63,777 bases of DNA from a bacterium (GTDB taxonomy: Bacteria > Electryoneota > Electryoneia > Electryoneales > Electryoneaceae), in contig JAHLLB010000029.1 in the NCBI GenBank assembly GCA_020444425.1, forward strand, positions 1 to 63,777, written 5' to 3'. This document shows positions 1 to 7,700 of this stretch, in pieces. Below the pieces are notes generated by a model. The model saw only the letters and a program-made list of their open reading frames with translations. It was not told where the DNA came from and did not search any database. The position numbers were made by a program, and so were the translations under genes. Each line of letters opens with the position of its first letter. Positions within the stretch are counted from its first letter, which is position 1.

Positions 1-234
1 ACCGGGTCGGGACATGGTGGATGATCCACGACATAAATGTCGTGGGCATGATCGACGAACAACCCGGCGGACACTCACGGGAACCGGGTCGGGACATGGT
101 GGATGATCCACGACATAAATGTCGTGGGCATGATCGACGAACAACCCGGCGGACACTCACGGGAACCGGGTCGGGACATGGTGGATGATCCACGACATAA
201 ATGTCGTGGGCATGATCGACGAACAACCCGGCGG
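1..234. repeat. Tandem array of 82-bp units carrying the family A palindrome
   Basis: Two full 82-bp units (1-82, 83-164) and a partial third (165-234) are practically identical. Each contains the perfect 20-bp palindrome CCACGACATAAATGTCGTGG (26-45, 108-127, 190-209), preceded by GATGAT and followed by GCATGATC. The array begins at the first base of the window, so the true copy number is unknown. No coding function is visible; short open frames here are repeat translations. Confidence 0.9.
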
Positions 235-412
235 ATGATCCCTGCTGGCGGAGCCATCAGGGGCAGGTGCCAGACACCGGTAACCGTGAAACGAACTCCG
301 ACAACCAAATACCGAGTACCGTTTACCGACAACCGACAACCGAGTACCGGGTACCGACAACTGTTTTTTGAGTACCGAACACCAACAACCAACCGACCAG
401 GAATCGGCAACG
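235..412. repeat. Family C hairpin and degenerate ACCGACAACCGAGTACC repeats upstream of otsB
   Basis: A family C hairpin lies at 240-262 (arms CCCTG-C-TGGC and GCCA-T-CAGGG, loop GGA) after a GATGATC tag and before GGGCAG. From about 290 to 390 there is a run of related short words (TACCGAGTACCG, CCGACAACCGA). A similar run in opposite orientation lies at 12270-12360. No gene is seen. Confidence 0.75.
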
Positions 413-1201
413 ATGAAATGGCTGCATGACGGCTACACACTGGAAGACGTATACAGCAAGGTGAAGGCGGCGAAAGACCGCGTTCTGTTGACGGATTACG
501 ACGGCACGTTGGCACCGTTCGTGTACGAACGTGGGCGGGCGAAACCGTACCCCGAAGTGATGACGGTGCTGAACGAGATCGCGAAGGCGGATCGCAGCCG
601 CGTGATCGTGATCTCCGGCCGGTCGATTCAAGGGTTGAGCCGTCTGTTCAAGCTGGATGCGCCGGTGGAGATGTGGGGTACGCACGGCTGGGAACGGCAG
701 AACGAGGAAGGCGAACGGACCACGTGGCCGATCTCGGACGAAGCCCGCGAAGCGTTGTACGAAGTCATCAACTGGGCAGAAAACGAGGAGTTTTCCAGTC
801 ATCTCGAGGTCAAGCCGGCGAGTGTCGCGTTGCATTGGCGTGGAACCGATGCGCACATGCGTGAACACCTGATGGACCGGTCGGCGAAGATCATGGGCTC
901 GCTGGCGGAAAAGACCGGCCTCGAACTGCATGAATTTGACGGCGGGCGGGAACTGCGTGTCCCCGGACGCAACAAGGGGCTGGCGGTTGAGCGCATCCTG
1001 CAGGACGTCGACAAAAACACCTATCTCAGCTACCTCGGTGATGACAAGACGGACGAGGACGCGTTCGGGGTGATCGGGACGAAGGGGTTGCGGGTACTGG
1101 TTCGGAACGAAGCGCGGGACACAAAAGCGGACTTGTGGTTGCGTCCGCCGCGGGAGCTGTTGCGTTTCCTCGAAGGCTGGCTCGCGGCGTTGCGGGGGTA
1201 G
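413..1201 (+). CDS. otsB: Trehalose-6-phosphate phosphatase
   Basis: Dephosphorylates trehalose 6-phosphate to trehalose in the cytoplasm, the second step of the OtsA-OtsB pathway. The 262-residue product is a HAD-superfamily phosphatase: motif I DYDGTL at residues 28-33 with the nucleophile Asp, motif II ISGRS near 67-71, and the acidic metal-binding motif GDDKTDEDAF near 209-218. The ATG at 413 is preferred over an in-frame TTG at 368 because AGGA sits nine bases upstream of it and the extra residues would be translated from repeat sequence. otsA follows on the same strand after a 430-bp repeat-rich gap. Length and motifs are normal for the family. Confidence 0.95.
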   Translation: MKWLHDGYTLEDVYSKVKAAKDRVLLTDYDGTLAPFVYERGRAKPYPEVMTVLNEIAKADRSRVIVISGRSIQGLSRLFKLDAPVEMWGTHGWERQNEEGERTTWPISDEAREALYEVINWAENEEFSSHLEVKPASVALHWRGTDAHMREHLMDRSAKIMGSLAEKTGLELHEFDGGRELRVPGRNKGLAVERILQDVDKNTYLSYLGDDKTDEDAFGVIGTKGLRVLVRNEARDTKADLWLRPPRELLRFLEGWLAALRG

Positions 1202-1631
1202 TCGGGTCGGAGAGGTGCGGATAATCCCGACCAGCTCTTTTGCGGTCGGGGCAGACACTCTGTGTATGTACACCGCGCCAGCAGAGCTTGCGCGGGCATC
1301 AGGGTGTGTCGTGTTCAGGTTACCCGCGTTGTCAGAGCCAACACGGGCAAGCGAGAATCCAACAGGGCAAGCGAGAATCCAACAGGGCAAGCGAGAATTC
1401 AACACGGACGAGTACGGGCATCGGAGTGTGCCTGGAAAACACGAAAAGTTGGGAAAAACACGTAGTTAGGTTCTCGAGAGGCTCGAATTCATTCGAATCA
1501 AACGGAACTGATGTATCACCTGCGTTGTACCTATTTCGGGAGATTGATCATCTGAAACCTTTGACGGTTTGCTTCGGCGCGAACGTGTGCCATCCCTGCA
1601 GCCGTCCCATTTCAATGAGTGAGGCAGTAGC
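1202..1631. repeat. Intergenic repeats: hairpin families E and D plus a 20-bp tandem triplet
   Basis: A family E hairpin (about 1225-1250; CCCGACC paired with GGTCGGG) is followed by a hairpin-like word ending CGCGGGCAT (about 1270-1300) and a family D hairpin (about 1322-1347; GTTG..AGCCAAC). Three 20-bp units starting GGGCAAGCGAGAAT lie at 1345-1404; the first begins inside the right arm of the D hairpin. The rest, about 1405-1631, precedes otsA and shows no gene. Confidence 0.7.
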
Positions 1632-3170
1632 ATGTTAGGCAAACGCCTGGTTGTCGTCTCGAACCGCTTGCCGGTGGCAGTGGTCAGCGACGGGCAGACC
1701 AAAACGTTGAAGCCGTCTTCCGGTGGACTTGTGACCGCTCTGAATCCGATTCTGGAATCGGAGGGCGGGCTGTGGATCGGCTGGCCGGGGATGGGCGAGG
1801 ACGAAGAAATCCGTCCGTTGGCGGAGCAGTACAACCGGGACCACACGTACAAGATTCATCCGATCCCGTTGACCGAAGCGCAGGTCGACCGGTTTTACCT
1901 CGGGTTTTCCAACCAGACCATCTGGCCGCTCTTCCACGATTTTCTCGGCACCACGCATTTTGATGTCGGTCAGTGGGAAGAGTATGACAAGGTCAACAGG
2001 ATTTACGCGGAACATGTCGCGGAAGAAGTTAGCCCGGGCGATTTCATCTGGGTGCATGACTACCAGTTGATGCGGGTGGCGTACCACCTTCGCAAGCTGG
2101 GTGTCGAGCAGCCGATCGCGTATTTCCATCACATCCCGTTCCCCGCGCCGGACCTGTACCGGCGGCTGCCGTGGGCGCAGCAGATCTTCAACGGGATGAT
2201 CCAGTACGATTCAATTGGATTTCAGACGCTGCGTGACCGTCGCAACTTCGTCTCGCTGGCGCGTGAACGGTTGCGCAAGACCAATTTCCGCATCCAGCGG
2301 CGTCATACGACCTTCACCATCAACAACCGCGAGGTGCATGTCGGGAATTACCCGATCAGCATCGACTTCGACGAGTTCGACAAGGGTGCGCGCAGCAACG
2401 CGGTGAAGATGGAGATGGAAGTTATCCGGCAGGCGTACCAGGTCGATCATCTGGTGCTCGGGCTGGACCGGTTGGATTACACCAAGGGCATTCCGCAGCG
2501 TTTCCTCGCATTCGAGCGGCTGTTGGAGAAATTCCCGGACTTGCAGGGCAAGATCAGCTTGATCCAGGTGGTGGTGCCGAGCCGGACACAGGTCAAGACC
2601 TACTCGGATCTGAAAGAACAGCTCGACCAGTTGACGGGCCGGATCAATGGCCGGTTCGGGCGGCACGGGTATGTCCCGATCCATTATTTCTTCAAGCACC
2701 TCAACCGGTCACAGCTGCTGGCGTTGTACCGCAGTTGCGAGATTGCGTTGATCACACCGTTGCGGGATGGCATGAACCTGGTGGCGAAGGAATATGCCGC
2801 GGCATCCGGGGATCACAAGAACGTGCTGGTGTTGAGCATGTTCACCGGTTCGGCGGATCAGTTGGGCAAGAGTGCGATGCTGGTGAACCCGTACGATCTG
2901 GAAGGGACCGCGAACACGTTGCACCGTGCGTTGCACATGGACCCGCGCGAACGCCGGCGGCGGATGCGTGCTCTGCGTTCGCAAATCCGTCGGAATGATG
3001 TGCATCGCTGGGTGAAATGGGTGATGGGAGCGTTAACTGGAGTCGACGCCCGGGACATCGCTTCTGAACTGGAAGGCAAAGGGGAGGGGTCGTACGAACC
3101 CGACCCGGAACTGAGCCCGCATGTGGAATCGACGCGGCGCGCACGGGAAGTGCCGAAGAAGTTACTCTGA
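1632..3170 (+). CDS. otsA: Trehalose-6-phosphate synthase (GT20)
   Basis: Transfers glucose from a nucleotide sugar (usually UDP-glucose) to glucose 6-phosphate, giving trehalose 6-phosphate for OtsB. The 512-residue protein shows the GT20 landmarks in order: VVSNRLPV near the N-terminus, SSGGLVTAL, WIGWPG, the HDYQLM and FHHIPFPAPDLYRRLPW acceptor-site blocks, GLDRLDYTKGIPQRF, VVPSRTQV, and TPLRDGMNLVAKEY, which binds the nucleotide sugar. A GAGG-like site lies upstream of the ATG. The stop overlaps the end of the convergent toxin gene by nine bases, so the two 3' ends are interlocked. The last 40 or so residues are charged and poorly conserved-looking. Confidence 0.96.
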   Translation: MLGKRLVVVSNRLPVAVVSDGQTKTLKPSSGGLVTALNPILESEGGLWIGWPGMGEDEEIRPLAEQYNRDHTYKIHPIPLTEAQVDRFYLGFSNQTIWPLFHDFLGTTHFDVGQWEEYDKVNRIYAEHVAEEVSPGDFIWVHDYQLMRVAYHLRKLGVEQPIAYFHHIPFPAPDLYRRLPWAQQIFNGMIQYDSIGFQTLRDRRNFVSLARERLRKTNFRIQRRHTTFTINNREVHVGNYPISIDFDEFDKGARSNAVKMEMEVIRQAYQVDHLVLGLDRLDYTKGIPQRFLAFERLLEKFPDLQGKISLIQVVVPSRTQVKTYSDLKEQLDQLTGRINGRFGRHGYVPIHYFFKHLNRSQLLALYRSCEIALITPLRDGMNLVAKEYAAASGDHKNVLVLSMFTGSADQLGKSAMLVNPYDLEGTANTLHRALHMDPRERRRRMRALRSQIRRNDVHRWVKWVMGALTGVDARDIASELEGKGEGSYEPDPELSPHVESTRRAREVPKKLL

Positions 3171-3458
3171 CCCGCGTTCGCTTGCAGGGTTCTGCCGCCA
3201 GTCGAAGACTGTCTGAATCTGGACTTCCTCTTCCAGTATCTGGTAGGTGATTCGATAGTAATCGACGATGATGTAGCGAATGTCGTCGTAGGGTACATCC
3301 GGGTGGATAGGACCCTGAAAAGGAAAGTCGATTAGATCAATGCACCGTTCGACGATTCGGTCGAGCACATTCCTCGCAATATCCTCAGAAATCAGCGAGT
3401 AGTAGTCCGCGATGGCAAGTAGATCTCTTTTCGCCCTTGGTGTCCAAGTCAACTTCAT
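3162..3458 (-). CDS. RelE/ParE-family toxin of a type II toxin-antitoxin system
   Basis: The 98-residue basic protein begins KLTWTPRAKRDLLAIADYY and has the family pattern of an N-terminal helical hairpin followed by beta strands, including DDIRYIIVDYYRITYQILEE and a terminal VFDWRQNP block. Such toxins are ribosome-dependent mRNA nucleases (RelE) or gyrase inhibitors (ParE); the sequence alone does not decide which. Its start overlaps the antitoxin stop by four bases (ATGA), typical of translational coupling. Its 3' end overlaps the convergent otsA stop by nine bases, so expression of one could affect the other transcript's end. Confidence 0.9.
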   Translation of the reverse strand: MKLTWTPRAKRDLLAIADYYSLISEDIARNVLDRIVERCIDLIDFPFQGPIHPDVPYDDIRYIIVDYYRITYQILEEEVQIQTVFDWRQNPASERGSE

Positions 3459-3748
3459 CCGGCATTCCGGGTGCGATTGAGGCGTTCGGCGAGATGTTGC
3501 CTGAGTTCATCCGTGGAAATCGTGCGGCCAGCGTTTCCGTCGGCCAACCCCTGCGCAATTGACGAAAGTTCGCGAATTTGAAGGTGGAGTTGATCATGCG
3601 CTTGAGGCGACAGGAGTACACCGGCGGATTTGCCGTTCTGGGTGAGCACAATCGGGCCCTGCTCGCGGAGATACTGTAGGTATTCGCTGGTGCGTGCCTT
3701 AAAATCGCTGACAGAAATAATGGCTTGTGCGGACAGTTGGTCGTGCAT
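3455..3748 (-). CDS. Phd/YefM-family antitoxin
   Basis: A 97-residue protein whose N-terminal part (SVSDFKARTSEYLQYLREQ, then GPIVLTQNGKSAGVLLSP) matches the Phd/YefM DNA-binding fold. The C-terminal part would be the toxin-neutralising tail. It is expected to bind and inhibit the adjacent RelE/ParE toxin and to repress the shared promoter. A strong AGGAGG lies just upstream of the ATG, and a 10-bp inverted repeat (3762-3771 / 3792-3801) in the promoter region is a good operator candidate. It is the first gene of the two-gene operon. Confidence 0.9.
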   Translation of the reverse strand: MHDQLSAQAIISVSDFKARTSEYLQYLREQGPIVLTQNGKSAGVLLSPQAHDQLHLQIRELSSIAQGLADGNAGRTISTDELRQHLAERLNRTRNAG

Positions 3749-3761
3749 GGTATCCTCCTGG

Positions 3762-3801
3762 TCGACGGAATTTTAACGAAATTTAGTCGATATTCCGTCG
3801 A
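3762..3801. promoter_or_regulatory. Candidate autoregulatory operator of the toxin-antitoxin operon
   Basis: Perfect inverted repeat TCGACGGAAT (3762-3771) and ATTCCGTCGA (3792-3801), centred in the AT-rich gap between the antitoxin start (3748) and the divergent EamA gene (3832). Phd/YefM antitoxins typically bind such palindromes. The same site could also influence the divergent transporter. Operator function is inferred from position and symmetry. Confidence 0.6.
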
Positions 3802-3831
3802 TATTCAACCGTAATTCGAACGATATTTCAT

Positions 3832-4731
3832 TTGAACGCACCGATTCCCTACTACGGCGAGCTGCTTTCGTTCGCCACGGCATTTATCTGGGCGTTCGCC
3901 GTGATCTTGTTCAAAAAGAGCGGCGAGACGGTCAGTCCGCTCGGCTTGAACCTGTTCAAGAACGCGTTGACGTTCGTGCTTCTGATCCCGACGATGCTGG
4001 TGCTGGGGGTGTCGTTTTTCCCGCAGGATCTGCCGTTCAGCGTGTACGGGCTGGCGATGCTCGGCGGACTGCTCAGCATCGGGTTGGCGGACACGACATT
4101 GTTCCGCAGCCTGAACATGCTCGGCGCAGGCCGGTTCGCGGTGGTGGATTCGTTGTACAGTCCGTCGATTATCCTGTTCGCGTTCGTGTTTCTCGGCGAA
4201 CGGTTGACGGTGTGGCAGTGGATCGGTGCCGGCGCGGTGATCTCGGCGGTGTTCATTTCCAGCTACGAGAAGAACGAGGAAAAGCTGGAACGGCGGCGGT
4301 TGATCGAAGGCACGATCTGGGGTGTCAGCAGCGTGCTGTTGATGGCGGCCGGGCTGACCATCATCAAGCCGGTGCTGGAAGCGAACCACTTGCTGTGGGT
4401 GACATTCTGGCGTGTGGTCGGCGGCCTCGGCACGATGTTGTTGATCCTGACAGTACACCCGCGCCGCAAGATCGCGCTCGCGTCGCTGATGAAACGGGAA
4501 GGGTGGGGCTACACCTTCTTCGGCTCGTTCCTCGGAGCGTACCTGGTGACGATGGTCTGGCTCGGCGGGATGAAATACACGACGCTGTCGATCTCGTCGG
4601 CGTTGAATCAGACCGCGACGGTGATCACGTTTCTACTGGCGGCGCTGCTGTTGAAGGAGCCGATTACCCCACGCCGGACGGTCGCGATCGGGATGGCGTT
4701 CGCCGGGGCGCTGGCGGTGACGTTCGGGTGA
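3832..4731 (+). CDS. EamA/DMT-superfamily transporter
   Basis: A 299-residue integral membrane protein with about ten predicted helices in two tandem EamA halves; each half has the small-residue-rich pattern of drug/metabolite transporters (for example LLSIGLADTTLFRSLNMLGA in the first half and ISSALNQTATVITFLLAALL in the second). The substrate cannot be told from sequence. The start used is TTG without a clear ribosome-binding site, which is the weak point of this call. It is divergent from the toxin-antitoxin operon and shares its promoter gap. Confidence 0.88.
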   Translation: MNAPIPYYGELLSFATAFIWAFAVILFKKSGETVSPLGLNLFKNALTFVLLIPTMLVLGVSFFPQDLPFSVYGLAMLGGLLSIGLADTTLFRSLNMLGAGRFAVVDSLYSPSIILFAFVFLGERLTVWQWIGAGAVISAVFISSYEKNEEKLERRRLIEGTIWGVSSVLLMAAGLTIIKPVLEANHLLWVTFWRVVGGLGTMLLILTVHPRRKIALASLMKREGWGYTFFGSFLGAYLVTMVWLGGMKYTTLSISSALNQTATVITFLLAALLLKEPITPRRTVAIGMAFAGALAVTFG

Positions 4732-4988
4732 GGGGTGAAGGTACCGCAGGCGTCAGCTGTTAGCGGATTGGAGCGGTCCCTGATAGACGCGATTGCGGTC
4801 GAGCGTCATTCCGAACGGAACGAAGAGAAGTGAGGAAGATCCAACCTGGTGCAGGGTGGTGAGAAAACGAAGCTGTCGTGATTCTGGCTCTGCTTCTGCC
4901 GCAAACAGACGCGGCATCAGCATGACGCGCTTGCAATCATATTCTGACCACTGACGACTGATCACTGACAACTGATTACTGTCTTTTC
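4732..4988. repeat. Family J repeat (TCATTCCGAACGGAACGAAG type) between convergent genes
   Basis: From about 4804 to 4845 the sequence reads TCATTCCGAACGGAACGAAG followed by a GAGGAAGATCC-like tail. The same element recurs near 14119, 47141 and 48625. The remainder is low in recognisable features; a CTGATCACTGACAACTGATT-type short repeat lies near 4960. Confidence 0.6.
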
Positions 4989-5429
4989 TCATCCCATCCA
5001 CGGCCGGTAGAGCATCAGGTAGACCAGCACGCCTGTAACCGAAACGAACATCCACACCGGCCATACCCACCGTGCGAGCTTGCGATGCAGGGTGAACTTC
5101 TGCCGCAACGCCGCGACGACCAGCACGATGATAAACGGCGTCATCAGGCCCGCGAGGATGACATGCGGGATGAGGATGGTGAAGTAGACGGACCGTGTCC
5201 AGTCGTGGAACGGGTACGGCACCGACCCAACCTGCGCGTGATAGATGAGATAGCTGACGAGGAAGGCGGTGGAGAGGGCCAGCGCGACGAGCATCAGGTT
5301 GCGGTGCGCCTGCCAGTTGGCACGGTCACGGCGGATCCGCAGCCAGCCAAGCAACAGAAAGATCGCAGCGGAGGCGTTCAGGATGGCGTTCAGAGTCGCG
5401 TGCGGACTGGCGTGTGGGAATGTTTCCAA
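4989..5429 (-). CDS. DUF420 membrane protein, last gene of the caa3 oxidase operon
   Basis: A 146-residue protein with four predicted helices and conserved-looking His positions (YLIYHAQVG, ILIPHVILAG, TLHRKLARW), matching DUF420. DUF420 proteins are commonly encoded with cytochrome c oxidase and SCO genes and are thought to help oxidase assembly; the biochemical role is not established. The start is TTG with AAGGGG upstream. It lies downstream of SCO in the operon, separated by a 273-bp gap containing a long imperfect inverted repeat. Confidence 0.85.
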   Translation of the reverse strand: METFPHASPHATLNAILNASAAIFLLLGWLRIRRDRANWQAHRNLMLVALALSTAFLVSYLIYHAQVGSVPYPFHDWTRSVYFTILIPHVILAGLMTPFIIVLVVAALRQKFTLHRKLARWVWPVWMFVSVTGVLVYLMLYRPWMG

Positions 5430-5702
5430 GATAACCCCTTTAAACCACGGAATACGCAGAATAAACGGAAAACAGAGAACTCATAACGTCCACGAAAAAC
5501 ACGAAAGAAGCGAAAGAAAGACTTTCTGGCCAAGAAATAAATAATCTAACGACATTTAACTATCATAAAACTTGGATGCTATTCCATAATTTCTTAAGCA
5601 ATATATTCATCTCTTTTTTGTGTTCTTTTCGTGTCGTTTCGTGGACTATCTTTTGTCTTACTTCCGTTTATTCTGAGTATTCCGTGGTTCTGCGAGTTGT
5701 GG
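5430..5702. repeat. Imperfect inverted repeat of about 70 bp flanking an AT-rich core
   Basis: The left side (about 5443-5515) carries CCACGGAATACGCAGAATAA then CCACGAAAAACACGAAAGAA. The right side (about 5617-5695) carries the reverse complements in mirrored order (GTGTTCTTTTCGTGTCGTTT, then TTTATTCTGAGTATTCCGTG). The core, about 5520-5610, is much more AT-rich than the genes around it. It separates DUF420 from SCO inside the oxidase operon. Confidence 0.7.
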
Positions 5703-6308
5703 TTACTCCTGCATCTGTTGCAGCAACACGATGATCTGTTCCTGCAGTGCGATCATCGGTTTCTGTTCGAGCGAGTTGTAGTAGCCACGAATCTGGCCGT
5801 ATCGGTCGACGAGGGCGAACTTGGACGAGTGCCCCATCGGCAGGTTGTCCGCCGGCAGCATGAAGCCTTTCTCCGACACACGCTGTACCTCTTCTACCGG
5901 CCCGTTGAGGAAATTCCAGCGGTGGTCGGTGACGCCGTGTTCGCGGCCATATTGTTTCATCACGTCCGGCGAGTCATGCTGTGGGTTCACGCTGATCGAA
6001 ACGATCTGGAAGTTGTCGGTATCGTCGAACGCGTTGTACAGCTTCTGCTTTTCGACGACCATCACCGGGCAGATGGTCTGGCAGGTGGTAAAGAAGAAGT
6101 CGACCACGGTGATTTTGCCGAGCAGGTCATCGCGTCCGAAGGCGACCGAATCCTGGTTGACGAACTCGAAGTCTGGCACGGTGCCATACACCGGCAGTTC
6201 GGTCTTGGATTTCTCGGCGTTGGTCAGGATGAAGGTGGCGAATACGGCGAGGGTGGCGACAACCACCGCTCCTGCCACAACACCACCGATAGCTTTTCCG
6301 TCAGACAT
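5703..6308 (-). CDS. SCO1/SenC-family copper chaperone
   Basis: A 201-residue thioredoxin-fold protein anchored by one N-terminal helix (residues about 8-29). The copper-binding motif is CQTIC (Cys76, Cys80) after VVDFFFTT, with the third ligand His160 in MGHSSKFALVD. SCO proteins deliver copper to, or reduce the cysteines of, the CuA site of oxidase subunit II on the outer face of the membrane. It starts only 12 bp downstream of ctaA and belongs to the oxidase operon, which contains a second, divergent SCO protein at 12555. Confidence 0.93.
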   Translation of the reverse strand: MSDGKAIGGVVAGAVVVATLAVFATFILTNAEKSKTELPVYGTVPDFEFVNQDSVAFGRDDLLGKITVVDFFFTTCQTICPVMVVEKQKLYNAFDDTDNFQIVSISVNPQHDSPDVMKQYGREHGVTDHRWNFLNGPVEEVQRVSEKGFMLPADNLPMGHSSKFALVDRYGQIRGYYNSLEQKPMIALQEQIIVLLQQMQE

Positions 6309-6320
6309 CTGGGGTCTCCG

Positions 6321-7283
6321 TCATCGTCGTTGCGTTATCTGGTACGATGCGATGGAAGGCGAGAGGTTGTACTTCACACAGACGAAGAGGATCAGGAGAC
6401 TACCGAGCAGGAGCGCGCTGAGCCAGAGGTGGAACACCTGCAGCAGCGGCATGTAGCCGTACACGATCATCGCCAGCCCGACGACGATCTGCCCCATCGC
6501 GACAGCGGTGACGCTGACGGCGGCTTGGAAGACGAGAGTGGATGGCTGTTCGGAGCGTTTGATCAGGGTGACGGCGTTGTGCATTACCAGCAACGCGACG
6601 ACAACTCCGAGCAGCTGATGGATGACGCTGATCGGGCCGACGGCATCTGTCCAGAACGAATGCCCGCCGAGCGGTTCCAGTTCGCGGATGACCTTGATTG
6701 CGCCACGAAGCTGCGTGCCGAGAATGGTCTGGATCACGGCGAGGATCGAGGTGATGGTGAGCCAGGCGTTGAGCTTGGATGGATAAAGTGGCCTGCGTTC
6801 GACGTATGGATGCCGCACAAAACGCAGCTGCAGCGAGGTGTAGAGCAGCGCCAGTGCAATGGTTAACGACAGCAGCATGTGGATGGCGACGAGGAACGGT
6901 TCGAGTCCACTGGCGACAACCTGCCCGCCCTGCCAGCCGACATAGGCGACGAGGATCAGCGAAGCGACCGCCGGAATCCAGATGCGTGGGAACCGGCGGG
7001 CGTCCTTGATCGCAAGGATCGCGGTGATCAGGATCAGGATGCCGACCAGCGCGCCGAGCATACGGTTGCCGTACTCGATCCACGCGAGGGTGAAGTTGAA
7101 CAGGCTGGGGTCGATGTCGGGCGGAAGCTGCTCGATAGAGGTCGGCGGCAGCCAGCGTCCGAAACATTTCGGCCAGTCCGGGCAGCCGAGTCCGGCCCCG
7201 GAGACGCGGACGAGTCCACCGGTAAAGATGAGCAGAAAGGTTGCGAGGGTGCTGGTCCAGGCGAAGCCACGCAACGTCTTCAT
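6321..7283 (-). CDS. ctaA: Heme A synthase (COX15/CtaA)
   Basis: Oxidises the C8 methyl of heme O to the formyl group of heme A for the aa3 centre. The 320-residue protein has about eight helices. It begins with the typical FTGGLVRVSGAGLGCPDWPKC segment, which holds the conserved cysteine pair, and contains histidines in the IHMLLSLTIAL, GHSFWTDAV/VIHQLLG and VFHLWLSALL segments that match the heme-ligating positions of the family. AGGAG precedes the ATG. No heme O synthase (ctaB) gene is in the window, so that step must be encoded elsewhere. Confidence 0.94.
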   Translation of the reverse strand: MKTLRGFAWTSTLATFLLIFTGGLVRVSGAGLGCPDWPKCFGRWLPPTSIEQLPPDIDPSLFNFTLAWIEYGNRMLGALVGILILITAILAIKDARRFPRIWIPAVASLILVAYVGWQGGQVVASGLEPFLVAIHMLLSLTIALALLYTSLQLRFVRHPYVERRPLYPSKLNAWLTITSILAVIQTILGTQLRGAIKVIRELEPLGGHSFWTDAVGPISVIHQLLGVVVALLVMHNAVTLIKRSEQPSTLVFQAAVSVTAVAMGQIVVGLAMIVYGYMPLLQVFHLWLSALLLGSLLILFVCVKYNLSPSIASYQITQRR

Positions 7284-7700
7284 TTTCTTACTCCTGCGAC
7301 AGTTTGCTCATTATTTCACGAGACGCGGTAAAAAAGCGCCATCATGATGACGGCAACGTAGGGCTAAGGTTACGCTGATGCCACGTCCGGGTCAAGACTT
7401 CCGGTGACCCGGGGGAAGCTGTTATGACCACGACAGTCATGTCGTGGATGATCCGTCGTTTATCCCTGCTGGCGGAGCCATCAGGGGCACATACCGGGTC
7501 AGGGTTTCATATAACCCGCGTTGGCAAAGCCAACACGGGCAAGAGCTGTTATGACCACGACAGTCATGTCGTGGATGATCCGTCGTTTATCCCTGCTGGC
7601 GGAGCCATCAGGGGCACATTGTGGATCGTGTTCCGGTAACCCGCGTTGGCAAAGCCAACACGGGCAAGAGTGAGTCGGCCCATCAACGAGTGTTTCCGGG
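7284..7700. repeat. 127-bp tandem duplication of nested hairpin repeats inside the oxidase operon
   Basis: Two copies of a 127-bp block (7417-7543, 7544-7670) each contain three hairpins in the same order: a family A variant (CCACGACAGTCATGTCGTGG, loop GTCA, 7428 and 7555), family C (7464 and 7591) and family D (about 7515 and 7640, loop AAA). Only the short joints between hairpins differ. The block separates ctaF from ctaA; no gene is present. Confidence 0.85.

Noticed and set aside
1..234. Possible iterons or replication origin
   Set aside because: The palindrome is the same dispersed family A found in many gaps. No dnaA, rep or DnaA-box cluster is seen.
368..412. TTG start extending otsB by 15 residues
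   Set aside because: The extension is encoded by degenerate repeat words, and the ATG at 413 has a better-placed AGGA.
7424..7639. Short frames made of repeat sequence (also near 235, 1215, 8333, 15500 and 31794)
   Set aside because: They are translations of family A, C, D and E hairpins (for example IPAGGAIRGT) with no ribosome-binding site.
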